Source: Capsaspora owczarzaki ATCC 30864
Taxonomy: Eukaryota > Opisthokonta > Filasterea
Length of the DNA: 64,000 nt
NCBI RefSeq assembly: GCF_000151315.2
Contig: NW_011887298.1
Span: 371,417-435,416 of the forward strand
Direction of reading: 5' to 3'
Position 1 is the stretch's first letter. Each line of letters opens with the position of its first letter. Under the pieces are notes generated by a model. That model had not been told where the DNA came from, did no database searches, and saw only the letters and a list, made by a program, of their open reading frames with translations. Below are positions 1 through 14,568 of the stretch, one piece after another. A program made the position numbers and the translations under genes.

Positions 1-2243
1 TGCCTTGTCGATGATTTTGATGGCCACCTTCTCCTGTGTCAGCTTGTGTACTGCGAGCTTGACCTTTCCGTAGCTTCCTACAAATCGATGGCAATCATCA
101 AAAGAGTTGAGAAATCAAAGCCTGCTGTGGTTGTTGTTCTTTGTTGTTCCCGAACAGACACGGAGAAACAAAAAACGAAAAAAAAAAAAAACCGAAAGAA
201 AAAAACAAAAAACAAAATACAAAAAAGGCGCGTCAGATCCAAGATCTTTGTTGCCCCACCTTCGCCCAAGGTCTTGTCAAACACGTAGTCGTCCTCGAAA
301 ATGGTTCGGGGCGACATGATGTCCTCTTCCAGAACAGTGGAGACGGAGGGGCGGCGCGGGGACGACATGCCGCTTTGGCTGGGCGAGCTCGAGCCGGACG
401 ACAGCGACGAGGCGCGTGGCTTGTTGCCTGCCGCTGCAAAGCGCGACGGAAGCGACGTGTTGATGCTGCCCATGGGAGACATGATGCGGGTGGCATGGAG
501 CTGGTTGAGGAGCTCGTCGACGGTGAGGGACTTTAATTGTGGCAGGAGCGACGGGGTCAGCGGCGATCCAACGGTCGGAGCCGGGCTGGCCGCGCCGCTC
601 CCTGGGCCCGTGCTATTCCCATCGTCTTCACTGCTGCAGTAGCTGACTCGTGCGCGAGCATGGCTGTGATGGCCAGAGTGGTGCGCACCGCCGTTCGGGG
701 CAGGTGTTTTGACCGCAGCCGACGCGCGTGCAACTGACACTCCAACCTGTTGTTGTTGTTGGTGCGATGCGGGTGCAGTAGCGGCGGTAGTCGCAGTAGC
801 AGCATCAGTGGTTGATGTCGCTACTGCTGCCGCCTGAGCTGCGGCGTATTGTGCGTGCGTGCGTGGCTGTGTGAGCTCTTGCTGCTGGCCGGCGTGGGCA
901 ATCGCGTGATGATTGCTGTGAGCTGCTGCCGCGCCTTGCTCGGACAAGCGTGTTGGTTGCTCTGTCGATGGGATTGGGACGGCATGGAGTGCCGGTGATA
1001 CGTGCGACATTGTTGTTGCTGATGCTGGTGCTGGTGCTGTTGGCCTTGCAGGTGTCAGGCGGGTCGGGAAGGAGTCAATTGGCAAACCGCTGTTTTTGAT
1101 GCTAATGTCACTGTTTACGGCCGGTTCAGAGGTCGGTGTTGTCGACGCGTGCGAGACTGGGTGGGACGAACGCACAGAAGAAGAAGATGAAGAAGAAGAG
1201 GGAGAAGCAACGGCGGACGAAGCGGTGGAAGAAGGAAAAGTCGAGCCGACGCTGCTGGTTAGGGTCCCAGTGTTTGGTTTGGTGTCGGCCGACTCAAGTT
1301 GCTCCTTGTTCGCTGGTGCAAAAGCGGGACTGCTCTCGAAACCAAGCTCTTGTTGGGAAGTGCTGGGTGGTGATGCGTAGAGGAGCGAGGCTGCTTTGGG
1401 CTGACCGACGACAGCCAGGTGATTGAAGGCAGACGAGAGCAGGGACAAGGAGGTGCGATGCTGGTGGTGATGCCGTCGCCCGAATTGGTACTGCTGCTGC
1501 TGCTGCCTCTGCTGCTGCTGGTGGTGCTGAGACTGGTGCTGGTGCTGTTGCTGGTGGTAGTGCGATGCTCCAGGCGAGGAAGACGAAGCGTTGGCGCTGG
1601 CGGGGTGCGAGAAGGTCTGCGCGCGACGGGAAACGGCAACGGATGGGTTGTGTCTGCGAAAAAGGCTGTTGATAAACAACTGAGGTTGGCCGGCAGCGGA
1701 AAAGCGAGCGTCGCGAAGCAGAGGGCCGTCGTGCTGGTTGGGGTCAAGGGAGGACGAGAATGAAGCGTCACTATCCAAGTCGTGCTGCTGCTGCTGCTGA
1801 TGACTCTGAAGAAGACCAAAAACACTGTCGAGGGAAAGCGCCTTGTCCTTGTCTGCTGGCGCGAGCGTTTCCTCCGTCCAGGGGTGGAGCTGCTGGGACG
1901 CGTATGCGCTGCTGCTAGTGCTGGTGCTGGTGCTGTACGACGACAGGTGGTCCAGCGACGGGGTGGACTGCGGCGGTGTGGGAAATGCCGCTACTACAAC
2001 GGGACCAGGAGCAGCCGGTTTGGGATTGGTCGACGGTGTCGAGGGTGTCTTGCTGCTGTCGCTAGTGTTGCTGCTGCTACTGCTGCTGCTGCTGGTGGTG
2101 GTGGTGACACAAGCGGTGTTTGTTGTGGGGGAGCAAGTAGGGGTAGAGGCAGAGGACAGGGATGAAGATGAGTGCACGGGACAAGTTGCGGTAGTAGAAC
2201 AAGACGTTGACAAAAGTGGGGAGTCGGCAGCCCAACGCTCCAT
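1..2243 (-). CDS. Ser/Thr protein kinase, CAMK/AMPK-related type, N-terminal part
   Basis: Two exons are visible: 260-2243 and 77 down to the window edge, joined by an intron at 78-259 (GT...AG, T-rich on the sense strand). The splice is phase 1 and restores the glycine loop GEGSYGKV, followed by the VAIK ATP-anchoring lysine and IIDKA; the catalytic lobe lies outside the window. The first ~640 residues are a low-complexity leader rich in Ser, Gln/His, Ala and Thr, with no recognisable domain. I chose the ATG at 2241-2243 (MERWAADSPL) because everything upstream in frame is a polypyrimidine translation. The loop and the spacing to VAIK resemble SNF1/AMPK, NUAK or MARK-like kinases; the subfamily cannot be fixed from about 35 kinase residues. 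Kinase identity is firm, the subfamily is an inference, and the true start is moderately certain. Confidence 0.85.
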
Positions 2244-2296
2244 TCCAGAACGGGGAAAGGGGGAGAAGGGGGAGAAGGGGGACAGGTCAGGCGAAT

Positions 2297-2327
<31 letters not shown>

Positions 2328-3409
2328 GGCAAAGGAGAGAGGGGTCAATGGCAAGCGGAACGAAAAAGAAATAGAAAAAAAAATCAAATAAAGGATTTGT
2401 TTTGAAAAAAAAAAAAAAAAAACTGCGCAAAAAACCCTCCACCGCTTGATCTTTGAAAAAGAGGCGGAAAAGCAATAAACGGGGCACCACCGAGGTTGCA
2501 GCTTCACTGCTTTGAGCAGCGGAGTTGGTTGAATGTTGTTGGGACGAGCAAACAAAAATAAAAATAAAAGTAAAAAAACCCAATCAACCGTGTTTGGTTT
2601 GGTGTGTAAAAAGCCATGTGTGAAAAAGCCACCCGACGCTTGGCCAGAGTCAGCCAAATCACTCGTTACACCCATAAGCACAAGCTCACAGTGCGCACAA
2701 ACACACCCTGCCCTGTGTGGACGGGACAGGAGGGGTCTGAATGTGTCGAGGAAGGTGGGGTCAGGATTGGGAGGGAGGGGCAGCGGTTGTTTCGCGCCTT
2801 TCGCGATTATTACGGGGTGTTGAGCACTTCCGCCGCTCACAGCAAAGAGCCAAAAGAACAAAAACAAAAAAAATCAACAAAACACCCATCGAGCATGACG
2901 GTGCACGCAAGGCACCGATCAAAGCAAGAGGGAACAAGGGAAAAAAAAAAAAAAAGGCAATCAAATGTGCGGGTTGTGGCAAAAGTGTGTTTCCATCTGC
3001 TCTCATTCAAAAAAAAAAAAAAAAAAAAAGCGAACTGTCGACTCGTCACCAACATCATCGGAGGGCACTTTCAAGGACGAGCGTGTCCGAGTGTGTCTTT
3101 TGCTTGTATTAGTTTATCAGGATGAATGCGCGACCAAAAGCCGAGTGTTGGGAAAAACCATACAAAAAAAAAAAAAAGCAAAAAGAAAAAAAAAAAAAAA
3201 AAGTCGTAACGCCTTCGCAACCAACCAGAATTTCCCTGAGAACACCAAGCAAGGGACAAGAAGGCTGCTGGGAGACGGGGGTACGACCCCACCAAGACGC
3301 ACACCCCAAAGACATCAAGCGAAAGCAAACAAGATAGCAAGCGAGAGACGAAGATCAAAGCACAGGCAGAGGCAGAGCCAGACAGAGGCAGAGCCAGTGG
3401 CAGACAGCA

Positions 3410-3442
<33 letters not shown>

Positions 3443-6397
3443 GTTTTCCCCCTTTTCAATCACACACGCTGAAATCCACGCCTGCCGTGATCGTCGCTCG
3501 TCTAGCACTTCTCATCACACTCGCACATGCATGTAGACACCCACATCAGAAGTCGGTCGGATGTTCGACGGGACACCAGCGAATGGACAACAAGTGCAGC
3601 AAGAGTTGAAAAAAGAAAAAAAAAGAAAAAAAAAAAAGAGAAAAAAGATAAAAAAAAAAAAAAAACAAGACTGAGGCTTCTATTGCGTCGGCACTTGCAC
3701 ACACAGAATGAGATAGGCAGAACAAATGAGAGAAGGGGAGAGATAGCGACAGGGGAGAGAGCGGAGAGAGGAGGAGGAGAAGGAGAGGAAGGTCGGATGG
3801 GCGCGATCGCACACACGGCAATCACGGGGATGATTCACCCCAAACAGGACCAAAATCCGATCGTCCCAATCACCATTGCAACACGACGCAAAAATGCTGC
3901 CCTTTTTGTTCGTGCTGTGCTACCATTGCAATGATGTCCGCGGTAACACAGCAATCGCCATCGCATTGACTCCGCAAACACAAATGGCGAAAGCTCAACA
4001 AGAAAAATAACAAAACAAAACAAAACAAAAAAAAAAAAAAAAAAAAACGAAAAAACAACAGCAACAACAACGAAAAAAACCCCCGATCGCCACGCCCAGC
4101 CATGATCGATTGCCACTCAACCGCTGTGCCGTCGCTTGCGGATGCAGCAGTGGCAGTTGGTGCAGAGTATGCAGTGGCAGTACACCAACATAAACAGGGG
4201 GAAAAAAAGAGGGAAGGGATCAGAGCCGTGCACCAAAAAGGTAGCTGTAAAGCGTTAAAGCAGAGTGCATTTCAAAGGCGAGCACAAGGGAGCAACAGCG
4301 GGAGAGAGAGAGAGAGAGAAAGAGAGAAATCGAGACCGCACACAAACACACAAACACACATCAAGCGAGGTGGAAACAGAAGATAATAGCAGAAGAAGAA
4401 GAGCCAAAACTCGAAACCGAGAATTTCGTCCCAACAGACAGCAAAAAGCACACAAGGTCACACAGGCCGCACTTTGCTGCCCTGATGAACAGCACATGGC
4501 GCAAGTATTGCTTCAGCAATTATGGATGGCACCAAAGCAAGGAAGAACCCTCCCATTGCGCCCATTTACTTCACCGAGGCAACAGAGGCAGCCAAGCGTC
4601 GGATTGGGCGCTTTTGGGTCAGCCGCACAAACCTTCACCGCCACCCTCGAACACGACACGAGAACAATCCCCGCAAAACCATCTCTCCCACAAGCTCATA
4701 GTCGACTCACAGTAGTCAAACTGTGCCGACGCTCACGGGATTTGTGGACTTAATCCCCGCACTTGTCGTTTTTCGAAATTTGGCGCAGTAATTGGCAACA
4801 AGCCAAGCTCTTTTCGCCTTCGCCCGCATACAGACGCAAGCAAAAGCCAAAGCGAGAAGGGATGAAGAAGATGAAAGCGAGGAGAATGAACACAAAGAGT
4901 AGAACCGAGAATGGCAGACAGTGAGCAATTGAACAACTCACGCCAACGCACCAAAGGGCAATGGAAGAAGTGGGCAGTTTGTGCAGCTGATGAGAGTAAT
5001 GCAAGCATCCACAGAGCCATCCACAGAGCCATCCACACACACACAGACACTCACACGAAGGAGTGCGCGTCGTGATGCAGATTGTGACGACGCAGCTTGG
5101 ATTGGATTGGATTGGATTGGATTGGATTGGGACTTGAGTTGACCTCACTTGACCCCCGCTTCGTCTACTGTCGCCACCACGCTGCACAAGTCCACACTGT
5201 GCTTTGCTGACAAAGCCAGCGACGACCAGCGTGGCAGAGTCGCAGAGTCGCATTGAGACAGAGCAACACAGAGAGCTCTGTTCGTCCAAACCGGGAAAGA
5301 ATCGCGCATTCTTCTCATTCCATACAATGTCCCAAACAAAAAAAAAAGCTGGTTTGGGAGTCGCACACAAAGCGGGACAACGCCACCAAACCAACATGAG
5401 GGAAGACACACACACACGGGGGACAAGAAGCAAGACGAGCGATTTATCGCATTGGAAGCGAGTGTGTCGGATGCAGACACGCGCAGTTGGATGTGTGAGT
5501 GAGTGAGTGAGTGGGTGGCGTTACCGTGCCAAACGGAATGCGGACTGAACGCGCAACAAAAAGGCTGTGCTCCCAAAACTTGGACGATACAAAAGCGTTC
5601 ATTCGTAGGAGAGAATGACGAAACGCAGTTGAGTTGGACGCGCTTCCCAAAAGCTCCGTCGAGGCCGAAGTTTCAGGTGTTTTGCGAATCTCTGTCGGTG
5701 GAAACACAAAGACAAGTGGTAAGGTCGATTCCCGCGGTTGTGGCAAAGTATGACACTCGCACCGCAAGTTGCAAGTTGTGTCAACGTGTGGAGCATGTGT
5801 TGCGCGCGCACCTGCACCTTGTTTTGTTTTGTTTTTTTAACTTCTTTACTTCTGGGCGAGCGTGCGTGCGATATTGGTGGAGCTGAGCTGCCCTTTTGGC
5901 TTGCGAAAACGCCGCATGCTCCTCCAGTTGCGGCAGCTCAAAGCTACAAAGTACTGGACACGGTGATGCTCATCGTGATCGTGGTGGCTGACTAGCATAT
6001 GCGGATGTCCGGTGGGATTGATAGTGCGTGCGTTCCGAAGCAACCACGGCTTCACACCACGCCGGCCAGCGCACCATAAAACGGCTTGGGAAACAGTCTC
6101 TGCCGCTACGTTAGTGACACCGCTGGAGAATCTTTCGATGATGGTCCTGACACCACGACAGAGCCTTGGCGAGAAGCGACTGCCCCCCCCCCCACCTTTT
6201 TGTTGTTGTGTTTGTTTGTTTGCTGAAAAACAGGAAAACTCGTCGAATTTGAAGACCAAAACAAAGCGACACCAAAATGAAACACGCAACAGCACCCGAA
6301 AACAAAGATAAAAAACCCCACCCCAACACAAGCATGCATGTCAATGACGAGAAAATCCAGAAACATTCAAACAGCGCAAACCAACAACGCATACGTT
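2244..6397. other. Long non-coding stretch rich in homopolymers
   Basis: Between the kinase start and the end of the LRR receptor I see no convincing coding exon on either strand. The open frames here are short, run through homopolymers and carry no domain signal. Between about 2400 and 4050 there are many A runs of 12-20 nt (for example near 2405, 2941, 3010, 3190, 3655 and 4028) and one T run of about 30 nt at 3412-3440. There are also GA-rich patches near 2300 and 4305 and an ATTGG tandem at 5097. The stretch may hold the kinase promoter and an untranslated leader, perhaps with a 5'UTR intron, and the 3'UTR of the LRR gene (just above 6300). None of this can be delimited from sequence alone. 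Confidence 0.6.
5097..5130. repeat. (ATTGG)n tandem, equal to repeated CCAAT on the minus strand
   Basis: Six consecutive ATTGG units follow a partial one. Read on the minus strand this is a head-to-tail series of CCAAT pentamers. It lies about 2.9 kb upstream of the minus-strand kinase ATG. It may be a plain microsatellite; its resemblance to NF-Y sites is only suggestive. Confidence 0.9.
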
Positions 6398-9945
<3,548 letters not shown>

Positions 9946-10713
9946 CTAATGTGGCGTTGTTGCCAATCAGCGACAATTACAAAGTGAGATTGCCGGATTT
10001 CAACAACCACTCGCTCACAGCGTCACATTGTTGAGAGTCAGTTGTGTGAGTTGTGTGGGGGATGGAGGACTCCAAGCATCCAATTGGAAGTGGTGAGTGT
10101 GGCCGTTGGCGGAGACGCCCTCCGACTCTGCAATTCTGCGCGTGTGCTGCTTGCCCGCCTCTCCGCCCCGCGCGCCCTTCTTGATCAAGTGCAGTGTTTT
10201 TCATAGAGCGGGAGGCAAAGAAGCGCGACGCACCAGCTCCCAATGATGTTGATCTGCGGAGGATTTTTGTTTGCGGATGCTGTTGTTGTTGTTATTGTTA
10301 TTATTGTTTTTGCGGGGGTTTAAGGTCACTCGCGGTGGATCCCGTCGACCATCGCTGGTTCCGCTTGGCTCGATTAGATTGCTGCAAACAAGCCGTATCT
10401 GCTGAGCAGAGCCGCCAAGTGGAGGCGGAGTGGGGTGGTGCAAAGCACAGGACACACCCCGCGAAAGGTGGGTGCGCGACAACCGGCTGTTTCCCTGTTG
10501 TTTTGGACATTGTTGACAATTCCCATGCGTGATCTGTCGTGCTCTCGCTCCACTCATTCGGAAGAAGCGAGTCTATCGAAAGTACATCGCTGCCTGAGTT
10601 TGATGATGTGTGTTGGCTTACTTGAGGAACGACCAAACGCGATGCACGGAAGGGGAAAGAAGAGACAGAAAAAGGAAAAAGAAAAAAAAAAAAAGGAGTA
10701 AACCGCCCACCAT

Positions 10714-10794
10714 TTTATTTTGATCTATCGGCGATTTTCCACCATTTTGATCTATCGGCGATTTTCCACCATTTTGATCTATCGGCAATTTTGT
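10714..10794. repeat. Three tandem copies of a 27-bp unit
   Basis: The unit ACCATTTTGATCTATCGGCG plus ATTTTCC is repeated about three times; the last copy diverges at its end (GGCAATTTTGT) and the first carries a small insertion (ATTTTATTTTGATC). It sits in the shared upstream region of two divergent genes. It could be a regulatory element array or a small minisatellite; I recognise no known factor site. Confidence 0.85.
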
Positions 10795-11040
10795 AGTCGC
10801 ACAAGCCGAGCCAAAAATAAGACAACATAATGCAAAACACCAAATACACCAAATACACACAACACTGCAGTCAAATCACATCAACCACTTGCGGAAGAAG
10901 AGCTACACGAAGTGAGTGCTTTCGGCCAGACGTGACGACCTGGGCTTCCTTTCATTCGTCTTTGAGGCCTTGAAAAAGAATCTCCTTTCACAAACACGAG
11001 CCCAGTCAGGTGTTATGGAAGGTGCGGACCATAAAACTAC

Positions 11041-11170
11041 AACACAACAGCAATGGCAACAGCAATGGCAACAACAGCAATGGCAACAACAACAACGACA
11101 ACAACAACAACAACAACAACAACAAACAAACAAACAAAAACCAACAACAACAACAACAACAGCAAAATCA
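11041..11170. repeat. CAA/CAG-type simple repeat
   Basis: A run of CAA triplets interspersed with CAATGG and CAAACA units, directly next to the broken LRR-tail copy. It is non-coding as far as can be seen. Confidence 0.9.
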
Positions 11171-11187
11171 AACAAAAACCCACACGC

Positions 11188-11401
11188 CAACAACGCACAT
11201 GTTCTAGTTTGCGATCGCCACTCTCGACCTGCTTGGGCTTTGAGTCAACATCTTCGTACAAGGCGTGGTTGCCAGTCGCGGCAGACAAAGTGTTGTACAG
11301 AATAGGTTGGAGTTGCAGCCATATCAGCATTCGCAAAGTTTGACACGGTGCTCGACTCTGAGCCGGACGGTGCTTTGCGTAGTTTGGTGGCCGTGTTGAG
11401 G
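11188..11401 (-). pseudogene. Truncated duplicate of the LRR receptor's cytoplasmic tail
   Basis: This segment aligns in the same orientation with the 3' end of the LRR receptor gene at about 6382-6780, including the stop-codon region (GTTCTAGTTTGCGAT), the CTCTCGACCTGCTTGG patch, the TLSAATGNHALYE-coding patch and the GCAAAGTTTGACACGGTG patch. Several blocks present in the parent are missing: most of the stretch coding for the last YANP/YATV motifs, and part of the ITAM-like region. No LRR exons or membrane segment flank it; homology stops just before the basic RRRR juxtamembrane codons. It is a partial duplicate without a start, so a gene relic rather than a functional gene. Confidence 0.85.
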
Positions 11402-11606
11402 GGACGTGCGGCAGGTGCTCATGCTTGGGCGAAAGAGGCATTGATTTCCATAGCGATCCAGAAAAGCCGGCTGCAACCATTGGACTCGCTTCACGTTGTG
11501 CTCTGCAGTATGGAGAGCGTATACGCTTCAACGTCTTTGATTTTCACTTTTCTAACACAAACCGTGACATTAACATGCAGTCTGTTTTTTTGTCTCAGTA
11601 TCCATC

Positions 11607-14284
11607 ATGCTTCCACCGCCACCGATTCGCATTCTAGCTCGGGTGCACGTCAGCAACTCGCTGGACGTCGGTCCGTCCGGCGCTGGAGCGGCGTCTTCCT
11701 CGTCCTCTTCCTCCTCTTCTTCATCGTCATCATCATCATTGTCGTCAAGAGACGCCCTGGAGACAGGCACCGTGCTCGCATTGACGCCATCGCTGCAGGA
11801 CCTGCTTGCCCAGCTCAACGCTGCACTGACGCCCTCTGCTCAGACCGCAGCGACAGCGACCGCCTCACCTGGCACTGCGTCTGCGTCTGCGTCTGGGCCA
11901 TCTGTCACGTCAGGCGCTCTTCAGTCCAGCATGGCTGTGCTGCAGCGTGCTCTGCAACCGAGCATTGCGCAGTACGAGGCCGCCCTGTCCAACCAGCAGT
12001 GCCCGCTCGCCTTTGACTCGGCGCTGGTGCTGCTCCAGGCCCACCGCGGGACAAACGCCGTCCGACAGGTAGGACACGTGTTTTGCTCTTGCTATTGCGA
12101 TTGCTATTGCTTTTGTGTTTTGTTGGTCGCCGTCTCAAACAAACGAACAACTCTGAGCTCTGAGCTTTGGCTCAAATGTTTTTTTGGTGTTTCAACATCA
12201 GGTACTGCGCTTGCCAACGCGTTCCATCATTAACATTACGGTCAGTGACGACCGACAGCGATTGACAGTGCACTCGCTCGAGCAGGTCGGCGGGGTGCTC
12301 GCATCCATCGGGCTGAAGGCGAAGGCGTGCAAAGTTGTTCGGCATTCGTTTGATCTGCTGGGAGCAGAGGCGTCCGGCATGTCGTCGTCGTCGTCGTCGT
12401 CGCACGCCAACGAGCTGCTATCCTCACCCGTATCTCTGACAGACTTTGTGGAAGCCATTCGACGACGGTATGTTCCTGCTGTCCTCGTTTCTTCGGCCCA
12501 ACACCTTTAATTTTCTGCTTGTGCTGTTCTGGTGACTCACTCCTCGCCTCGAACCCATCCACAGAGCGGGGCTGGATAGCACCACACGTCGCATCGCAGT
12601 CTTCCTCAACCCGGTGTCGGGCAACGGCTTGAGCGAAATTGTGTTTCAGCACCAGATTGCACCAGCAATCTCTGCGGCAGGGCATCTATACCAGGTCTTT
12701 GCGTCTGCCTGTGCGGGTGACACTGTTCGACTTGCACGAGAGCTGCATCTGGAATCATTCAATGCAGTGCTTTGTCTCGGAGGCGATGGCGTCGTGAACG
12801 AGGTGCTGGCAGGGCTTTTGCAAAAGCCAGACGGCGCAATTACGGCTGCCTGTCACATCCCGATTGCCATGTGCCCGCTTGGGTCGCAGAACGCGCTGTG
12901 TGGCGCAAACGCCATTCGAGATGTGTTTACAGCAATTCTCGTGATGATTAAGGGAGAGGTTATCCCGCTCGACTTGTGCTCACTGACACCGCTGCCCGAA
13001 ACAGTTGTGGTTGATCCAACCACTCCGCACGCGCTCTCGAGCGCTGGAGACCACCTTTCGTCCCGCCAACAAGCGGAAGGATCAACTCAGTTCTGCATGA
13101 GCGTTCAGTATGGCTTAATGTCCGACATTGTCGGCGAATCTGTCGACCTTCGCTGGATGGGTCCCGCGCGCTACACGTACGCAGCCATCAAGAAGATTGC
13201 ACGCATTCCAAGGCGTGCCTATCCTTGTAGCGTTTCGTTTACACCCATCCCGATTGCCAACACGCGTTGCGACCGAACCACGGGCCGATCCTGCGCGGTC
13301 TGTGTTGGCGGCGCGCTTGGGTCTTCTGCCCACCGGCCCACCACGACCACCACGGTGGCGGCATCATCCGGGCTTGGCGCCACCACGCACGCATCCGTCT
13401 CCTCGGCAGCCCTGGGCTACAGCGCGAGCATCCCACCAGCAACAGGATTCGGTTCCGGCCACATGTCCCTTGCCCTTGGTCCGTCATCGTCAACGCCGTC
13501 CGCCCATCTCCACTCTCCTATGCTTGGCGGTAATCTACCCCCGGTGCAACATCGCCGTGGCGACACCACCTGCGTGATTGTTGGGGCATACCCCGCCAAG
13601 GCCACCAACATGCCTAAGCAGTCGTGTCTCTTTCCGTACGCGCACATGTCCGACGGCCTACTCGATGTCATGATTGTTCAACATGGCTCGCTCTTGCAGC
13701 TTGGCCAGTTCTTTGCCCGCGTGTCGTACGACGGACAGTCGCACAGTCACCTCCCAACGGTCGAGCATTTCAAGTGCCAGCAGCTAGTCGTGACGCGCCC
13801 AGATCGATCCATCACCATGGCGGCTGACGGCGAAGTGTACAACCCTCAGGCTCTGTCTGTGCTGGTGCGAGTCCATCCTTCCATTGTCCGAATTCTCAGT
13901 CCCTCGCCCGCCATGGCCGAGCCCAACTTGCACGAGCGCAGGCTGATGCGTCAGCTGCTGGCCGACGTCAACCGAGCATACGCACAGCTCGCAGCCTCTG
14001 GAAACACTCGCGTCGAAGCGATTCACATTGAAATGCACGACTTTGACGATTTCGACGACTCTGAGGATACCATGGCTCTTCTCTCGCCTTCCTCTTCGTC
14101 GCTCGCCATGTCACGCTCGCGATTTTGCACGTGTTTTGGTAAATCTGGTCGCCTCTTGGAGAAGGGTATTGTTCGCGGAGCTCGTCGGGCATTCGTCGCC
14201 GCTCGTCAATTCTTCACCCTGGCCTGGCTGGACAAGTTGCAGCGAAAGGATCGTGTGCCGTCCCGTGGTATTCACAATGTCTGA
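11607..14284 (+). CDS. Sphingosine kinase (DAGK-catalytic lipid kinase)
   Basis: Three exons, 11607-12068, 12202-12467 and 12565-14284, give 815 residues. The family phosphorylates sphingoid bases to sphingosine 1-phosphate. Visible motifs in order: FLNPVSGNG (~256-264, the nucleotide-binding NPxSG element), LGGDGVVNEVLAGL (~314-327, the GGDG phosphate loop), PLGSQNALCG in place of the usual PGGSGNA, QYGLMSDIVGES followed by GPARYTYAAIK (~423-445, the sphingosine-kinase C4 block), and ADGEVYNPQ (~661, the terminal DGE). The N-terminal 240 residues hold a poly-Ser run and a PH-like region; a low-complexity Ser/Thr/His insert splits the C-terminal lobe at about 13310-13560. The C4 block favours sphingosine kinase over ceramide kinase. 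The ATG follows a TTTTTTGTCTCAG stretch. Tail-to-tail with the LIM gene, 284 nt apart. Confidence 0.9.
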
Positions 14285-14568
14285 GCCAGCGGCAGAGCGA
14301 AACTTGGACTCGTGCACAACAAACGTTGGCATTGTATTTATACAATTTAGTAGTATAAAGCTTTTTTATGTACTTTTTTGTTTTTCAATTTGGTGGTGGA
14401 AGCGCAGTGGTGAAGCAGCAGGCAGCGCAACAAAACAAAAACAATGAAACTTTACAAGAAGCCGAAACAGAAAACAAACAAACGAACAGACAAAACCCAT
14501 CTGCCACAGAAACGAGTCAAAAAACCTCCCACAAAGAGGCTGCATCGGACAAAACCGTCGACCAGCAC

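Larger units (their letters stand above)
9946..11187. other. Upstream region of the LRR receptor, non-coding
   Basis: No coding exon is recognised here. The stretch lies between the minus-strand LRR start and the plus-strand sphingosine kinase, so it should hold both promoters. It contains a short TTG/TTA-repeat patch (10280-10310), an A-rich patch near 10680, a three-copy 27-bp repeat and a CAA-rich tract, listed separately. Confidence 0.5.

Noticed and set aside
2244-2867. N-terminal extension of the kinase frame upstream of 2243
   Set aside because: It reads poly-Phe and poly-Ser/Leu from homopolymer and GA tracts, typical of untranslated DNA here.
4733-5576. Overlapping minus-strand frames of up to 227 codons
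   Set aside because: Composition is erratic (Cys/Leu/Phe-rich), they cross simple repeats such as ATTGG, and no domain or neighbouring exon supports them.
10618-10860. Possible small secreted peptide precursor with PIDQNGGKS repeats
   Set aside because: The frame lacks an ATG, begins at a GTG and ends in poly-Phe from a homopolymer; the nonapeptide repeat simply reflects the 27-bp DNA repeat.
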